Positions 9,305 to 18,666 are shown, numbered from the stretch's first letter. The stretch is DNA of 64,000 nt from Tectiglobus sp965224045 (GCA_965224045.1 CBDCYD010000016.1:1240001-1304000), one strand, 5' to 3'. Made by a program: numbers and translations. Notes: generated by a model from the sequence alone, not told the origin.

Positions 9305-9466
9305 GTTGATCGGCTGCCCGGTGATGAGCGATCGGTCGCAGTATTTGCGTGCCGATGCTGGTGTTGGTAGTGCGGGTGAATATAAGCCAGGTTAGCGGGC
9401 CGCGCGCCGTGGTCGAACGTCCCGCACGCGAGGTGATTGGCAATTCACGGATGGCATTTCCAAGCG

Positions 9467-10207
9467 ATGGCGGTTCACGATTTTGACGCGCAGCGGCTCT
9501 ATTGCGAGGCTGATTTGGCAGCCGGTGCCACCATTTCCTGTTCGCCACAGCAGATGAACTATCTGGTCAACGTCCTGCGCCTGCGGGTTGGGGACGCGAT
9601 ACTGGTATTCAACGGACGGCAGGGAGAATGGCAGGCCGAACTTGCGCGCGTTTCCAAGCGGGCTTGTGAACTCGCGATCATCGCGCAGGTGCGGGTTCAG
9701 GAGGGCGGGCCCGATGTGACCTACGTTTTCGCGCCGCTCAAGCGCGGCCGCCTTGACTACATCGTGCAAAAGGCGACCGAGATGGGTGTTGCCGGAGTGC
9801 AACCCGTAATGACGCGCAGGACCGTCGCCGGACGCGTCAACGTTGAGCGCATGCGCGCAAACGTGATCGAGGCGGCCGAACAGTGTGGAATCCTGCGCCT
9901 GCCTAAGGTCAGCGAACCGGTTCGGCTCGATGAACTGATTGACGGCTGGGCGGGGGAGCGGCGGTTGATCTTCGCCGATGAAGGCGCGGAGATCGCCTCG
10001 CCACTGGCCGTACTTGGCGCATTGGAGCCGGGGCCGGCCGCTGTCCTGATCGGGCCCGAAGGCGGGTTTGATGACACGGAGCGGCAGTTGCTCTTGCGCC
10101 AGCCGTTTACCGTACGCCTGTCGCTCGGCCCGCGCGTGATGCGAGCCGATACGGCAGGCGTTGCCGTGCTTGCGCTCCTCAATGCGGTCCTGGGGGATTG
10201 GCGCTGA
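9467..10207 (+). CDS. rsmE: 16S rRNA (uracil-1498-N3)-methyltransferase
   Basis: A SPOUT-fold methyltransferase that methylates U1498 of 16S rRNA using AdoMet. The 246-residue product has an N-terminal PUA-like region, then LKRGRLDYIVQKATEMGV, the knot motif VLIGPEGGFDDTE and LSLGPRVMRADTA near the end, in the normal order. The ATG at 9467 is preferred; an in-frame TTG at 9437 would add ten residues not typical of the family. gshA follows on the same strand, the usual rhizobial order. Confidence 0.93.
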   Translation: MAVHDFDAQRLYCEADLAAGATISCSPQQMNYLVNVLRLRVGDAILVFNGRQGEWQAELARVSKRACELAIIAQVRVQEGGPDVTYVFAPLKRGRLDYIVQKATEMGVAGVQPVMTRRTVAGRVNVERMRANVIEAAEQCGILRLPKVSEPVRLDELIDGWAGERRLIFADEGAEIASPLAVLGALEPGPAAVLIGPEGGFDDTERQLLLRQPFTVRLSLGPRVMRADTAGVAVLALLNAVLGDWR

Positions 10208-10340
10208 GCCCGATCCGGCCGGGTGTCGCGCCATAGCGGTCATGCGGCACGCGAGCCCAGTCTCGACAAAGTGGGTTGTGCCCGTTGCGGACCGCCGCAA
10301 TGATCTGGCCAATGGATACAAGGGTTGGAAGGGCCGTGCG

Positions 10341-11723
10341 ATGTCGACAAAAGAGCCGGGAGCGGTGAGCCCGCCGGTCGAGTCCTACGATGATCTGGTG
10401 GCCTGGCTCGCCGCCGGGGAAAAGCCTGTCTCGGACTGGCGTATTGGGACGGAACACGAGAAGTTCGTTTTCCACGCAGCCGATCAAAGCCCCGTTGCCT
10501 ACGAGGGCAAGGCCGGCATCGGCGCGCTCATGCAGGCCCTGATCGACGAATTCGGCTGGGAGGCAATCAAGGAAGGTGAAACCACGATCGCGCTCAAGCG
10601 AACGAACGGGCGGACGACGGAGACCGTGTCGCTCGAGCCCGGCGGTCAGTTTGAGTTATCCGGTGCGCCGCTTGCGACGCTGCATGAGACCTGCGCGGAG
10701 GCGGGCCAGCACCTGAGCGAGTGCCTGACGATCGGCGAACGGTTGGGGCTCGGATTTCTCGGGCTTGGGTTCGCACCGACCTGGCGGCGCCAGGACATGC
10801 CGACGATGCCGAAGAAGCGCTACGCCGTGATGACCCGCTACATGCCTCAGGTGGGCCAACATGGTCTCGACATGATGTACCGGACGTCGACCATCCAGGT
10901 GAACCTGGACTTTTCCTGCGAGGCCGACATGGTCAAGAAACTGCGTGTTTCACTTGCGCTGCAGGCAATCGCGACGGCGATCTTTGCTTCCTCGCCGTTC
11001 AAGGAAGGCCGGCCCAATGGCTTCAAGTCGTTGCGCAGCGAGGTTTGGCGCGATACCGATCCTGATCGTACGGGTTTGTTGCCGTTTGTTTTCGAAGATG
11101 GCATGTCGTATCAGCGGTATGCCGACTATGCGCTTGATGTACCAATGTATTTCGTCTACCGCGATGGTGAGTACATCGATGTTGCGGGTGCCTCTTTTCG
11201 CAAATTCCTGGCTGGTGAACTGGAGCAGTTGCCGGGCGAAAAACCAACACTGGACGATTGGTCGGATCACCTCACCACCCTGTTCCCAGAAGTTCGGCTC
11301 AAGCGGTTTTTAGAGATGCGGGGCGGAGATGGCGGCCCGTGGCGACGCATATGTGCGCTGCCGGCGTTCTGGGTCGGCCTTCTGTACGACGGTGAAGCGC
11401 TCGATGCGGCGTGGGACTTGGTACGGGACTGGCGTGCAGAGGAGCGCCAGGCCCTGCGTGACAGCGTGCCAAAGATGGGACTCGAGGCCCCGTTTCGTGG
11501 CGCCACGGCACAGGATATCGCACGCAGGACGGTGGAAATTGCAGCTCTCGGGCTCAAGAACCGCCGGCGTCTCAACAGCAAAGGCGAAGACGAGGGCGGA
11601 TTTCTCGACTTTGCCGAAGAAGTGGCGGCCTCCGGGCGCACGCCGGCGGATGAACTGCTCAACAGATACTATAATTCCTGGGGCGGTGAGATCGATCGCG
11701 TATTTACCGAGTATGCATTTTGA
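10341..11723 (+). CDS. gshA: Glutamate-cysteine ligase (alphaproteobacterial/plant type)
   Basis: Catalyses ATP-dependent formation of gamma-glutamylcysteine, the first step of glutathione synthesis, in the cytoplasm. The 460-residue product shows RIGTEHEKFVF near residue 35, VSLEPGGQFELSGAP, YMPQVGQHGLDMMYRT followed by QVNLDFS, and LEMRGGDGGPW, all characteristic of the GCS2-like family shared by alphaproteobacteria and plants. The start at 10341 (MSTKEPG) is chosen because a longer frame from 10161 overlaps rsmE and encodes no family sequence; GGAAGG lies a little upstream. Confidence 0.94.
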   Translation: MSTKEPGAVSPPVESYDDLVAWLAAGEKPVSDWRIGTEHEKFVFHAADQSPVAYEGKAGIGALMQALIDEFGWEAIKEGETTIALKRTNGRTTETVSLEPGGQFELSGAPLATLHETCAEAGQHLSECLTIGERLGLGFLGLGFAPTWRRQDMPTMPKKRYAVMTRYMPQVGQHGLDMMYRTSTIQVNLDFSCEADMVKKLRVSLALQAIATAIFASSPFKEGRPNGFKSLRSEVWRDTDPDRTGLLPFVFEDGMSYQRYADYALDVPMYFVYRDGEYIDVAGASFRKFLAGELEQLPGEKPTLDDWSDHLTTLFPEVRLKRFLEMRGGDGGPWRRICALPAFWVGLLYDGEALDAAWDLVRDWRAEERQALRDSVPKMGLEAPFRGATAQDIARRTVEIAALGLKNRRRLNSKGEDEGGFLDFAEEVAASGRTPADELLNRYYNSWGGEIDRVFTEYAF

Positions 11724-11858
11724 GGCGAAAGTGTCTCCTTGAACCTTGCGGAAATGCTTCCCCGACGCGTGCAATTCAGGTTGTGTTCATCCAGATTAGA
11801 TTAGACCTCAGCTCAAAGTCGCCTTGAATTCAGTATTCGCGGCGAGGTGGAGGGATTC

Positions 11859-12074
11859 GTGTCAACCAAATCTTGGTTCGGGCTCCTGTTTGCCCTTTTC
11901 ATTGTCGGTGTCGCCGCGGTGCCGCTTAGCGGCTTCGTCGCCGATCGTGCCGAAGCCAGTTCATGTGCCAAAGCGTGCTATGCAAGCCATTCGCAATGCC
12001 GTCGTCGCACCAAGGGCAAGCCGGTGTGTGAGAGCCGGTTGCACGATTGCCTACGCCAGTGCGTCAAACGCTAA
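11859..12074 (+). CDS. Small exported protein with symmetric six-cysteine array
   Basis: A 71-residue protein not assigned to a known family. Residues 1-35 form a signal peptide ending near AEASS; the mature part of about 35 residues is rich in Lys and Arg and has six Cys spaced C-x3-C-x6-C-x9-C-x6-C-x3-C, a mirror-symmetric pattern that suggests a disulfide-bonded helical hairpin. The GTG at 11859 is chosen because GGAGGG lies seven bases before it; a GTG at 11847 is possible. It lies between gshA and the convergent P450 gene, so it may be transcribed alone. Confidence 0.6.
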   Translation: MSTKSWFGLLFALFIVGVAAVPLSGFVADRAEASSCAKACYASHSQCRRRTKGKPVCESRLHDCLRQCVKR

Positions 12075-12125
12075 GATTTTGGCGGCGCTTGTATAAGAAT
12101 TTTTGCCTGGCGTGATGCGATTTTC

Positions 12126-13508
12126 TCAAAGGACATGAACCCGGATCGGCATGCCGCCTTTGGGGCGTAGCGTTACACGACTTACGGGTTCCGGGCAGTG
12201 GCGGCCATCCCATTCAAATCTGGCTGCGCGCACAAATGTCGCGAGGAGTGCCTTGGCCTCGACCATTGCAAATGACATTCCGATGCAGATGCGTCCGCCG
12301 GCCCCGAACGGCATGTACTGGGTGCGCGGCATGGACTTTGTGTATTTTTCGAGGAACCGGTCGGGATCGAAGCGGTCCGGGTCGCGCCATAATGCGCGAT
12401 GGCGGTGAACACAGAAAATTGGAATCACGATCTGTGAATGCGATGGAATGTGATGGCCGGCCATCTGGATGTCGCGGACGGGCTTGCGCGCAATCACCGG
12501 CGCCGGCGGGTACAGGCGCATCGCTTCCTTGAGGACCCGTTCGGTAACGGGCAACCGGTCAACGTGTTCGGCGGTGATCGGCCCGTCGCCGGCCATATCC
12601 ATTACTTCCTGGCGCACGCGGTCCTGCCAATGGGGTGCGCGGGCAAGCAGATACAGCGTCCAGGTCAGCGCTTTGGCAGTGGTTTCGTGGCCGGCGGCGA
12701 GCAGCGTAAGCAGGTTGTCGATGAGCATTTCGTCGTCCATCGGGGTGCCGCTTTCAGGGTCGCGTGCTTCGAGCAAGCGACCCATCAAGTCATCGCCGGT
12801 TTCACCGGAATTGCGTCGACGCCAGATCATGACGCGGACAGCCTCGCGCATCGTGCGGGCGGCACGATTGAGGCCCGGCAGGCCTGGATGCGGGACCCAG
12901 CCTGGCAGGCCGAGCATTTCCCAAACCATCTCCCACGGTACCCGCGAGAGGTAGGTGATGCCCGCTTCCTTGATGGCGTTGCTTTCGTGCGGCTCGCCAC
13001 TGTCCAGCATGGTGCGCGTGATGACGGCGAACGTGGCGTCGGTCATGTCTCGATCTATCGCGCGTTCGATGGACCTTTCGCGCCGCCATCGGGCGACGGT
13101 CTCATCTGCCACTGCACTTATCGCAGGTACGTAGCCAATGATTTCGCTGTGGCGGAACAGGGGCGCCATGACGCGGCGCTGCCAGCGCCAGCGTTCACCG
13201 TCCGCGGTCAGCACGCTGTCGCCGATCGAGCGGCGAAAGACACGCTTTTCAATTGGCGTCTTGACGTAGAGATTGTCCTTGTTTTGGAGGATTTGCTCGG
13301 TCATTGCCGGATCTGTGATCCAGACGACCGTCAATCCGCGCGTGGCTCTGTAGGTAACGATCGGTTCCTCGTAGGCCTGCTGGGGCAGCGACAGCAGTGG
13401 GTTTTGCAAAAAACGAAACAGGAACCGGTAAAGCGGCAATGGCCGATCCGGTGGCACGATGGTCGGCGGATAGAGCGCATTCGGTTCGGCATAGCCGGCA
13501 GTGGTCAT
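12126..13508 (-). CDS. Cytochrome P450
   Basis: A 460-residue soluble-type P450 monooxygenase. The I-helix oxygen-binding motif AGHETT is at 272-277, the ExxR motif at 328-331 (EAMR), and the haem loop FGAGGRICIG at 401-410 with the axial Cys at 408. Several features resemble bacterial P450s related to fatty-acid or hydrocarbon hydroxylases, but the substrate cannot be deduced, and no ferredoxin or reductase gene is next to it. Start ATG at 13508. It is divergent from btaA across about 300 bases. Confidence 0.92.
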   Translation of the reverse strand: MTTAGYAEPNALYPPTIVPPDRPLPLYRFLFRFLQNPLLSLPQQAYEEPIVTYRATRGLTVVWITDPAMTEQILQNKDNLYVKTPIEKRVFRRSIGDSVLTADGERWRWQRRVMAPLFRHSEIIGYVPAISAVADETVARWRRERSIERAIDRDMTDATFAVITRTMLDSGEPHESNAIKEAGITYLSRVPWEMVWEMLGLPGWVPHPGLPGLNRAARTMREAVRVMIWRRRNSGETGDDLMGRLLEARDPESGTPMDDEMLIDNLLTLLAAGHETTAKALTWTLYLLARAPHWQDRVRQEVMDMAGDGPITAEHVDRLPVTERVLKEAMRLYPPAPVIARKPVRDIQMAGHHIPSHSQIVIPIFCVHRHRALWRDPDRFDPDRFLEKYTKSMPRTQYMPFGAGGRICIGMSFAMVEAKALLATFVRAARFEWDGRHCPEPVSRVTLRPKGGMPIRVHVL

Positions 13509-13811
13509 GGGCTGCTCCGTTCGGACGGGTGCCTACGCTTAATTCATATGGGGGCTGGCCGGCGATTGTCACGGTGCCTGTGGCCGGAATTTGGCACCTG
13601 GAGCGCCTGCTGGATCAGCAATGTGCTAAGGTGACACCCGTCGCGCTTGCGCTCTCGACGTGAACCGTTAAACATGTCACATAGCGCGCTTGGCACGGGG
13701 ATATTGCTGTCGCTTTTTGGGGCGCGCTCGCGGCGTAACGGCGCATTTCGGCGCGCAGTGCCGGTTGGCATTGGCGGACGCGGAACTAGAGCGTCAGGAT
13801 CTGAGGACAAT
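13509..13811. other. Intergenic region between P450 and btaA
   Basis: No credible gene. It must hold the divergent promoters for the P450 gene and the btaA/btaB pair. The reading frame of btaA extends back to 13647 without a stop, but the extra residues do not look like the family. A CTAGAGCG octamer at 13786-13793 equals the reverse complement of one end of the 130-bp repeat, with no further similarity. I saw no clear PhoB-type direct repeat, although btaA genes are often phosphate-regulated. Confidence 0.4.
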
Positions 13812-15113
13812 ATGACACCGATGCAGGAACCTGCGACGGATCAACCAAGCAAATCGCGTTTCTTCAATCGCGGAAAAAACAAGCGCTTGCGCCAGGCGGT
13901 GCATCGCCACAAAGCGATCTCGCGCAAGGGCATTCAGGAGCGGCTCTTTACACTGGTATTTTCCGGGCTGGTCTATCCGCAAATCTGGGAGGATCCGGTT
14001 GTCGACCTGGAGGCCCTCGACTTGCAGGCCGACGATCACCTGGTCGCGATCGCGTCCGGCGGCTGCAATATTCTGAGTTATCTGTCGGCGGCCCCGATCA
14101 AGGTTACGGCGGTCGATCTCAATCCGGCGCACGTTGCCTTGAACAAGCTCAAGCAAGCCGCGGTGCGCCACCTGCCAAATTATCAAGCGTTCCATCGCTT
14201 CTTTGCCGAAGCAGATGCGCGCGATAATGTCCGCGTCTACGAACAATACATTCGTCCACATCTCGATGAGACGTCGCGCAAATACTGGGAAAGCCGAAAT
14301 TTGTTCGGGCGACGCCGGATCGGTTATTTCCGCAACAATCTGTATAGGCACGGCTTGCTCGGGACCTTCATCGGGGCAAGCCACCTGCTGGCCCGCGTCC
14401 ACGGGCGCAATCCGCGCAAGATCCTGTCGGCGCGCACGATGGAGGAGCAGCGCGAAATCTTTGAGGCGGAACTGGCGCCGTTGTTCGAAAAGCGACACAT
14501 CCGATGGCTGCTCAACAAACCGTCGGCATTGTTCGGTCTTGGCATTCCGCCGTCTCAATTCGAGGCGCTCAAAGGGCAGGAAACCCATATGTCCAAGGTG
14601 TTGCATCAACGCCTTGAGCGGCTTGCCTGTGACTTTGACCTTCAGGACAACTATTTCGCCTGGCAGGCCTTCGGTCGACGTTATGCGACGGGTGGAGCCG
14701 GGCCGCTGCCGCCCTATCTCAAGCCGGAAGCGTTTGATGATCTTCGCGAAAGGATCGACGACCTCGAGGTGCAGCATCGATCCTTCACCGAATACCTCGC
14801 CGCGAAGGAAGATGCTTCACTTGATGCCTATGTGCTGCTCGATGCCCAAGACTGGATGACTGATGATATCCTGACGCATCTGTGGACCGAGATCGAGCGC
14901 ACGGCAAAGCCGGGTGCACGGGTGATTTTTCGAACCGCCGGTGAGGAGAGCATCCTGCCTGGCCGTGTTTCGGATGCGATTCTCGATCAGTTCGACTACG
15001 ATCAGGAAAGATGCCGTGAATGGGTCAAGAAGGACCGCTCGTCGATCTATGGCGGCTTCCATCTCTACGTGCGCAAAGATTCGAAATCGGTCGCGGGGGA
15101 GAGCACAGTGTGA
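13812..15113 (+). CDS. btaA: AdoMet:diacylglycerol 3-amino-3-carboxypropyltransferase
   Basis: First enzyme of betaine lipid (DGTS) synthesis: moves the 3-amino-3-carboxypropyl group of AdoMet onto diacylglycerol, giving diacylglyceryl-homoserine. The 433-residue product belongs to the BtaA/DUF3419 family: FSGLVYPQIWEDP, the AdoMet-binding ASGGCNILSYL at 81-91 and VDLNPAHVALNKLK at 101-114, and a C-terminal region with LLDAQDWM and VIFRTAGEES. ATG at 13812 follows GAGGA at a good distance. Its stop overlaps the btaB start. Confidence 0.93.
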   Translation: MTPMQEPATDQPSKSRFFNRGKNKRLRQAVHRHKAISRKGIQERLFTLVFSGLVYPQIWEDPVVDLEALDLQADDHLVAIASGGCNILSYLSAAPIKVTAVDLNPAHVALNKLKQAAVRHLPNYQAFHRFFAEADARDNVRVYEQYIRPHLDETSRKYWESRNLFGRRRIGYFRNNLYRHGLLGTFIGASHLLARVHGRNPRKILSARTMEEQREIFEAELAPLFEKRHIRWLLNKPSALFGLGIPPSQFEALKGQETHMSKVLHQRLERLACDFDLQDNYFAWQAFGRRYATGGAGPLPPYLKPEAFDDLRERIDDLEVQHRSFTEYLAAKEDASLDAYVLLDAQDWMTDDILTHLWTEIERTAKPGARVIFRTAGEESILPGRVSDAILDQFDYDQERCREWVKKDRSSIYGGFHLYVRKDSKSVAGESTV

Positions 15114-15769
15114 GCGGTGCGGCCGATGATGCCGCCCGTCACATGGACGGCATCTACAAGTATCAGCGTTACATCTATGACGCGACCCGCAAGTACTACC
15201 TGCTAGGACGCGACCGGTTGCTCGACGAACTGGCCCCATTGGACGGTCAGAGCGTCGTCGAGGTCGGCTGCGGGACGGGGCGGAATCTTATCCTCGCGGC
15301 GCGGCGCTATCCGCGTGCACGGTTTTATGGTTTCGATATTTCAAGCGAGATGCTCGTCACGGCCCGCAATTCGATTGAGCGTGCCGGTCTTTCAGAGCGC
15401 ATCCGAGTGGCTCAAGGTGATGCAACCGCGTTCAGCGTGCAGGACATGTTCGGTCTCGATGAAGCGGACCGCGTCTTCGTTTCATATGCCTTGTCGATGA
15501 TTCCGCCATGGCAGGAAGCGGTCGAGGCTTCGATCGCCGCCGTCGCACCTGGCGGCAGTCTGCACATTGTCGATTTCGGCCAACAGGGCGGTTGGCCCGG
15601 CTGGTTCAAGTCGTTGTTGTCTGCCTGGCTCGCGAAGTTCACCGTCTATCCACGCGCGGAATTGGAGCAGGTTCTCAGGGCGCGGGCGGAAGAGCATAAT
15701 TTGAGCCTCGTGTTCGAGCGCCTCTATCGCGGATATGCCGACTACGCCATTTTGAGGCGTCCGGCTTAG
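15110..15769 (+). CDS. btaB: Diacylglyceryl-homoserine N-methyltransferase
   Basis: Second enzyme of betaine lipid synthesis, adding three methyl groups from AdoMet to make diacylglyceryl-N,N,N-trimethylhomoserine. The 219-residue class I methyltransferase has YKYQRYIYDATRKYYLLGRD at its start, typical of BtaB, then motif I VVEVGCGTGRN and acidic FYGFDIS. The GTG start at 15110 overlaps the btaA stop as GTGA, so translation is coupled. The pair allows phosphorus-free membrane lipid, usually made when phosphate is scarce. Confidence 0.92.
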   Translation: MSGAADDAARHMDGIYKYQRYIYDATRKYYLLGRDRLLDELAPLDGQSVVEVGCGTGRNLILAARRYPRARFYGFDISSEMLVTARNSIERAGLSERIRVAQGDATAFSVQDMFGLDEADRVFVSYALSMIPPWQEAVEASIAAVAPGGSLHIVDFGQQGGWPGWFKSLLSAWLAKFTVYPRAELEQVLRARAEEHNLSLVFERLYRGYADYAILRRPA

Positions 15770-15891
15770 CGGGTTGGAGGCTTACCGGAAACGAGCGGGC
15801 GGTTTGCCTAGGCCCGATAGGGAACAAGTCGAGCCTGCAGGCGGTGGCTTGACCGCCGTGATGACGGTTTAAACTCATTGCCAAAGGGTGG

Positions 15892-16356
15892 TTAGGTGAC
15901 GCCCGGTTTACATTTTCGGCGCCTGATTTCCCGTTTCAGTTCGCGGGCGACTTCATCACCCAGGATGGCGCCGCGGGACACGAGGGCCGGAGTGAGATCC
16001 GGGCTGTTTGCTGCTCGCAATCGCTGTCTTGCGCCGCGGGCTTCGGCGTAGCCGATACGTAGCTGGCGGCAATTCAACTCCCGCTTGCGTTGTTTGTAAG
16101 CAAACAGGCGGACGCCAGAGGCATCAGCGCGTGCGTTGGGGGGCTGCTCGATCCACTTGCCATGCTTATCCTGCATGATTTCAGAGAGCGCGGTGCGGCG
16201 TCTGGCTAGGCATTGGGCGCTGTCATCGACACAATTCAGGCCCGCACTCAGGCCCGTTGCATTATCAAGACCGGTGCTGGCACATCCCGTGATGCCGCCC
16301 GCGACGCCAACCACGGCCGCCAGCAACACTCCAACACGCATGCCCTTCGCTAACAT
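15892..16356 (-). CDS. Putative lipoprotein
   Basis: A 154-residue protein not assigned to a family. It starts with a lipoprotein signal, MLAKGMRV then a hydrophobic stretch ending in the lipobox GITGC, so it is predicted to be anchored in the envelope. The rest is rich in Arg and Lys, with several Cys (NCVDDSAQC, LNCRQL, RKCK near the end) and little else recognisable. ATG at 16356 is chosen over a longer frame from 16422 because it places the signal at the N-terminus. It converges with btaB. Confidence 0.6.
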   Translation of the reverse strand: MLAKGMRVGVLLAAVVGVAGGITGCASTGLDNATGLSAGLNCVDDSAQCLARRRTALSEIMQDKHGKWIEQPPNARADASGVRLFAYKQRKRELNCRQLRIGYAEARGARQRLRAANSPDLTPALVSRGAILGDEVARELKREIRRRKCKPGVT

Positions 16357-16564
16357 TGCCCAACGCCTCTTGAGGATAACGCCGACAGCCCATAAAAGTC
16401 TGTCGTGGCCGACATATGGCACACCCGATCCTTATCGTGCACACCCGCGCCACCTCTCACAAGCATTGCTTTGACGGTTGCGTGCCGGGCACATCTTGAA
16501 TGCTAATCTCCGACGCCTCAGGGCCGTGTGGTTCGGGCGGCAACAACAAACGAGGAAACGACCA

Positions 16565-17539
16565 ATGGTCAATGCAATTCGCATCCATGAGCATGGCGGC
16601 CCAGACAAGATGGTTTGGGAAGAAGTTGACGTGGGCGACCCGGGTGAGGGCGAAATCCGCGTCAAGCATCACGCTGTCGGCCTCAATTACATCGATACGT
16701 ATCAGCGCAGCGGTCTATATCCGCTTGCAAGCCTGCCGGTGGTCCTTGGCATGGAGGGCGCGGGTGAAGTGATCGGCGTCGGGTCCGGCGTGTCGGATCT
16801 GGCGGTCGGTGACCGCATCGCGTACGCAAACCCGATGGGAAGCTACAGTGAAGAGCGAGTGATGCCGGCGGACCGCGCCGTCAAGTTGCCAAGTGCCATC
16901 GATTATCAAACGGCCGCGGCGATGATGCTGCAGGGCATGACCGTGCGCTATCTGCTGCGCCAGACCTACGAGGTCGGCCCCGAAACGACGATGCTGCTGC
17001 ATGCGGCGGCGGGTGGTGTGGGCCTGATCGCATGCCAGTGGGCCAAGCATTTGGGCGCGACCATCATCGGCACGGCGGGGTCCGACGAGAAATGCGCGCT
17101 TGCCAAGGCCAATGGGGCGACACACTGCATCAACTACAACACGGAGAACTTCGTCGAGCGGGTCAAGGAGATCACGGGAGGCAAGGGCTGCGATGTGGTC
17201 TACGATTCCATTGGCCAGGCGACGTATCCAGCTTCGCTCGACTGCTTGAAGCCGCGTGGCTTGTTCGTCACGTTCGGGAATGCCTCGGGCGCGATCACGA
17301 ACTTCGACGTCGGGGCGTTGGGCGGCAAGGGCTCGCTGTATGTCACGCGGCCAACCTTGTTTACCTATGTTGCCAGCCGTGAGGACCTCATTGCCAATGC
17401 CAACGAGTTGTTCGAAGTGGTTGGAAGCGGGATCGTGAAAATCGCGGTCAACCAAACCTATCCGCTGGCCAAGGCTGCGCAGGCTCATATTGACCTTGAG
17501 GCACGCAAGACGACCGGTTCAACGGTCCTGTTGCCTTAA
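16565..17539 (+). CDS. NADPH:quinone oxidoreductase (zinc-independent MDR family)
   Basis: A 324-residue medium-chain dehydrogenase/reductase of the quinone oxidoreductase type, reducing quinones or related electrophiles with NADPH. Seen are HGGPDKMVWEEV at the start, HHAVGLNYIDTYQRSGLYP, the nucleotide-binding AAAGGVGLIACQWAK and DVVYDSIGQATY. The cysteines of zinc-binding relatives are absent. ATG at 16565 follows GAGGAA. It is convergent with the small lipoprotein gene at 17673. Confidence 0.9.
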   Translation: MVNAIRIHEHGGPDKMVWEEVDVGDPGEGEIRVKHHAVGLNYIDTYQRSGLYPLASLPVVLGMEGAGEVIGVGSGVSDLAVGDRIAYANPMGSYSEERVMPADRAVKLPSAIDYQTAAAMMLQGMTVRYLLRQTYEVGPETTMLLHAAAGGVGLIACQWAKHLGATIIGTAGSDEKCALAKANGATHCINYNTENFVERVKEITGGKGCDVVYDSIGQATYPASLDCLKPRGLFVTFGNASGAITNFDVGALGGKGSLYVTRPTLFTYVASREDLIANANELFEVVGSGIVKIAVNQTYPLAKAAQAHIDLEARKTTGSTVLLP

Positions 17540-17638
17540 GAAAAACTCACGCGGGACGGCGGCGGGCGCGCAACGTGGCCCCGTCAGCCCGCCCATCTTG
17601 CGCCGTCCTGCGTCTCGCCCGCGATGGGCAGCCGTGTT

Positions 17639-17664
17639 GACCCGGCTGGTTTCCCGGCCGGGTC
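17639..17664. terminator. Hairpin between convergent genes
   Basis: Inverted repeat GACCCGGC (17639-17646) and GCCGGGTC (17657-17664) with a ten-base loop, lying between the convergent ends of the quinone oxidoreductase and a small lipoprotein gene. Position suggests termination from either side, but neither flank has a T-run. Confidence 0.4.
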
Positions 17665-17672
17665 GTGGCCCG

Positions 17673-17903
17673 TCAGTTGCTCAAACGAAACGAATTGTCG
17701 GGCGGTTTGCCGGTGACACGTTCAATGGCCACCGCGCTCAGAACGTGCGAGGCGGCAGACCGTTCGGTCTGAGCAACGCTTCCGGTCGCCTGTTGGTTCG
17801 AATTGCCACTGACCAGCGCACTTTGCAGCATGACCGGGTCCGGCATCCCGCTCGCGCAGGCGCTCAGCACAACGCCGGCCGCAAGGGCCGAAATTACGCG
17901 CAT
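17673..17903 (-). CDS. Small putative lipoprotein
   Basis: A 76-residue predicted lipoprotein with a short signal peptide ending in the lipobox LSAC, followed by a polar, Ser/Gln-rich mature part of about 60 residues with no recognised domain. ATG at 17903 is used; in-frame GTG at 17906 and TTG at 17909 also exist. The good signal sequence argues that it is real even though it is short. Confidence 0.5.
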   Translation of the reverse strand: MRVISALAAGVVLSACASGMPDPVMLQSALVSGNSNQQATGSVAQTERSAASHVLSAVAIERVTGKPPDNSFRLSN

Positions 17904-18260
17904 CACCAACTGTCTATTCCCCGTCTTGGCGCCAGCCTTACGGCATCCCTCGGCGCGCTTTTTCCGGCCTGCACAATACTTCAGTGGGAGGCGGTTTCAA
18001 GGCACATCTCGGGCCTGTGACCAACTGGTATTGGTACGTGAGATCTCTCCCGTGCCTCAGTGCAATGACGGCAAGGTTTAAGTGTTCGACATATGAAGAA
18101 TCAGTAATGCACTGACATATATAGGGAAAAATATCAGCATTAACCATTTGTTCCGAGAACGCTCAGTAGGTTTCCTAGGGAACAGATTTACCATGCCGAC
18201 TGACGCACTGTCGCGACGTGGACAACAAACAAATCCCTCTCAGTGAGTTTGGAGGACGTC
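17904..18260. other. Intergenic region, no gene seen
   Basis: About 350 bases without a supported gene between a minus-strand lipoprotein and the plus-strand Sel1 gene. It includes an AT-rich stretch around 18105-18150 and a TTAACCAT octamer (18140-18147) resembling a CtrA half-site; no second half-site at the right distance was seen. It could hold promoters for both flanking genes. Confidence 0.35.
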
Positions 18261-18527
18261 ATGGCCCGTCTTGATTTTGGATATGATGACCAGCAGGGAA
18301 CGACTTCTACGCTCGGTGCTGAAGCCCTGTTTCAGCTCGGTCTGATGTACAGTGCCGGGCGGGATGTCGAGATCGACCTGATCGCGGCACACAAATGGTT
18401 CAATCTCGCCGCGCTGCGCGGCAACGATGCGGCCAAGGTCTACCGCATGGAGATTGCGCGCGATTTAAACAAGGCCGACATCGCCAAGGCACAGCGCATG
18501 GCACGGGAGTGGTTGGCAGCCCACTAG
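18261..18527 (+). CDS. Sel1-repeat small protein
   Basis: An 88-residue cytoplasmic protein with one Sel1-like (TPR-related) repeat: ALFQLGLMYSAGRDVEIDL followed by AAHKWFNLAALRGNDAAK. Such short Sel1 proteins are widespread in alphaproteobacteria, and partners are unknown. ATG at 18261 has GGAGG seven bases ahead, which decides it over the GTG at 18243. Confidence 0.75.
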   Translation: MARLDFGYDDQQGTTSTLGAEALFQLGLMYSAGRDVEIDLIAAHKWFNLAALRGNDAAKVYRMEIARDLNKADIAKAQRMAREWLAAH

Positions 18528-18666
18528 AACGGCCTGTCAACGCAATCGCGTCGCGAAATTGTGGTTTCTTCGCAGCAAGGGCGCGGGTAGCAGTTCGCCG
18601 ACTCGACTGTCGCCTGCAACACTGCAGTAACTTCTTCCCGGCATTCTGTCTGGTCGATGGTGGTTA

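Noticed and set aside
13786..13793. Fragment of the 130-bp element (CTAGAGCG), also at 35803
   Set aside because: Only eight bases match; similarity does not continue, so chance is adequate.
17938..18147. Minus-strand 69-codon frame in the intergenic region
   Set aside because: No ribosome site, no family features and atypical composition.
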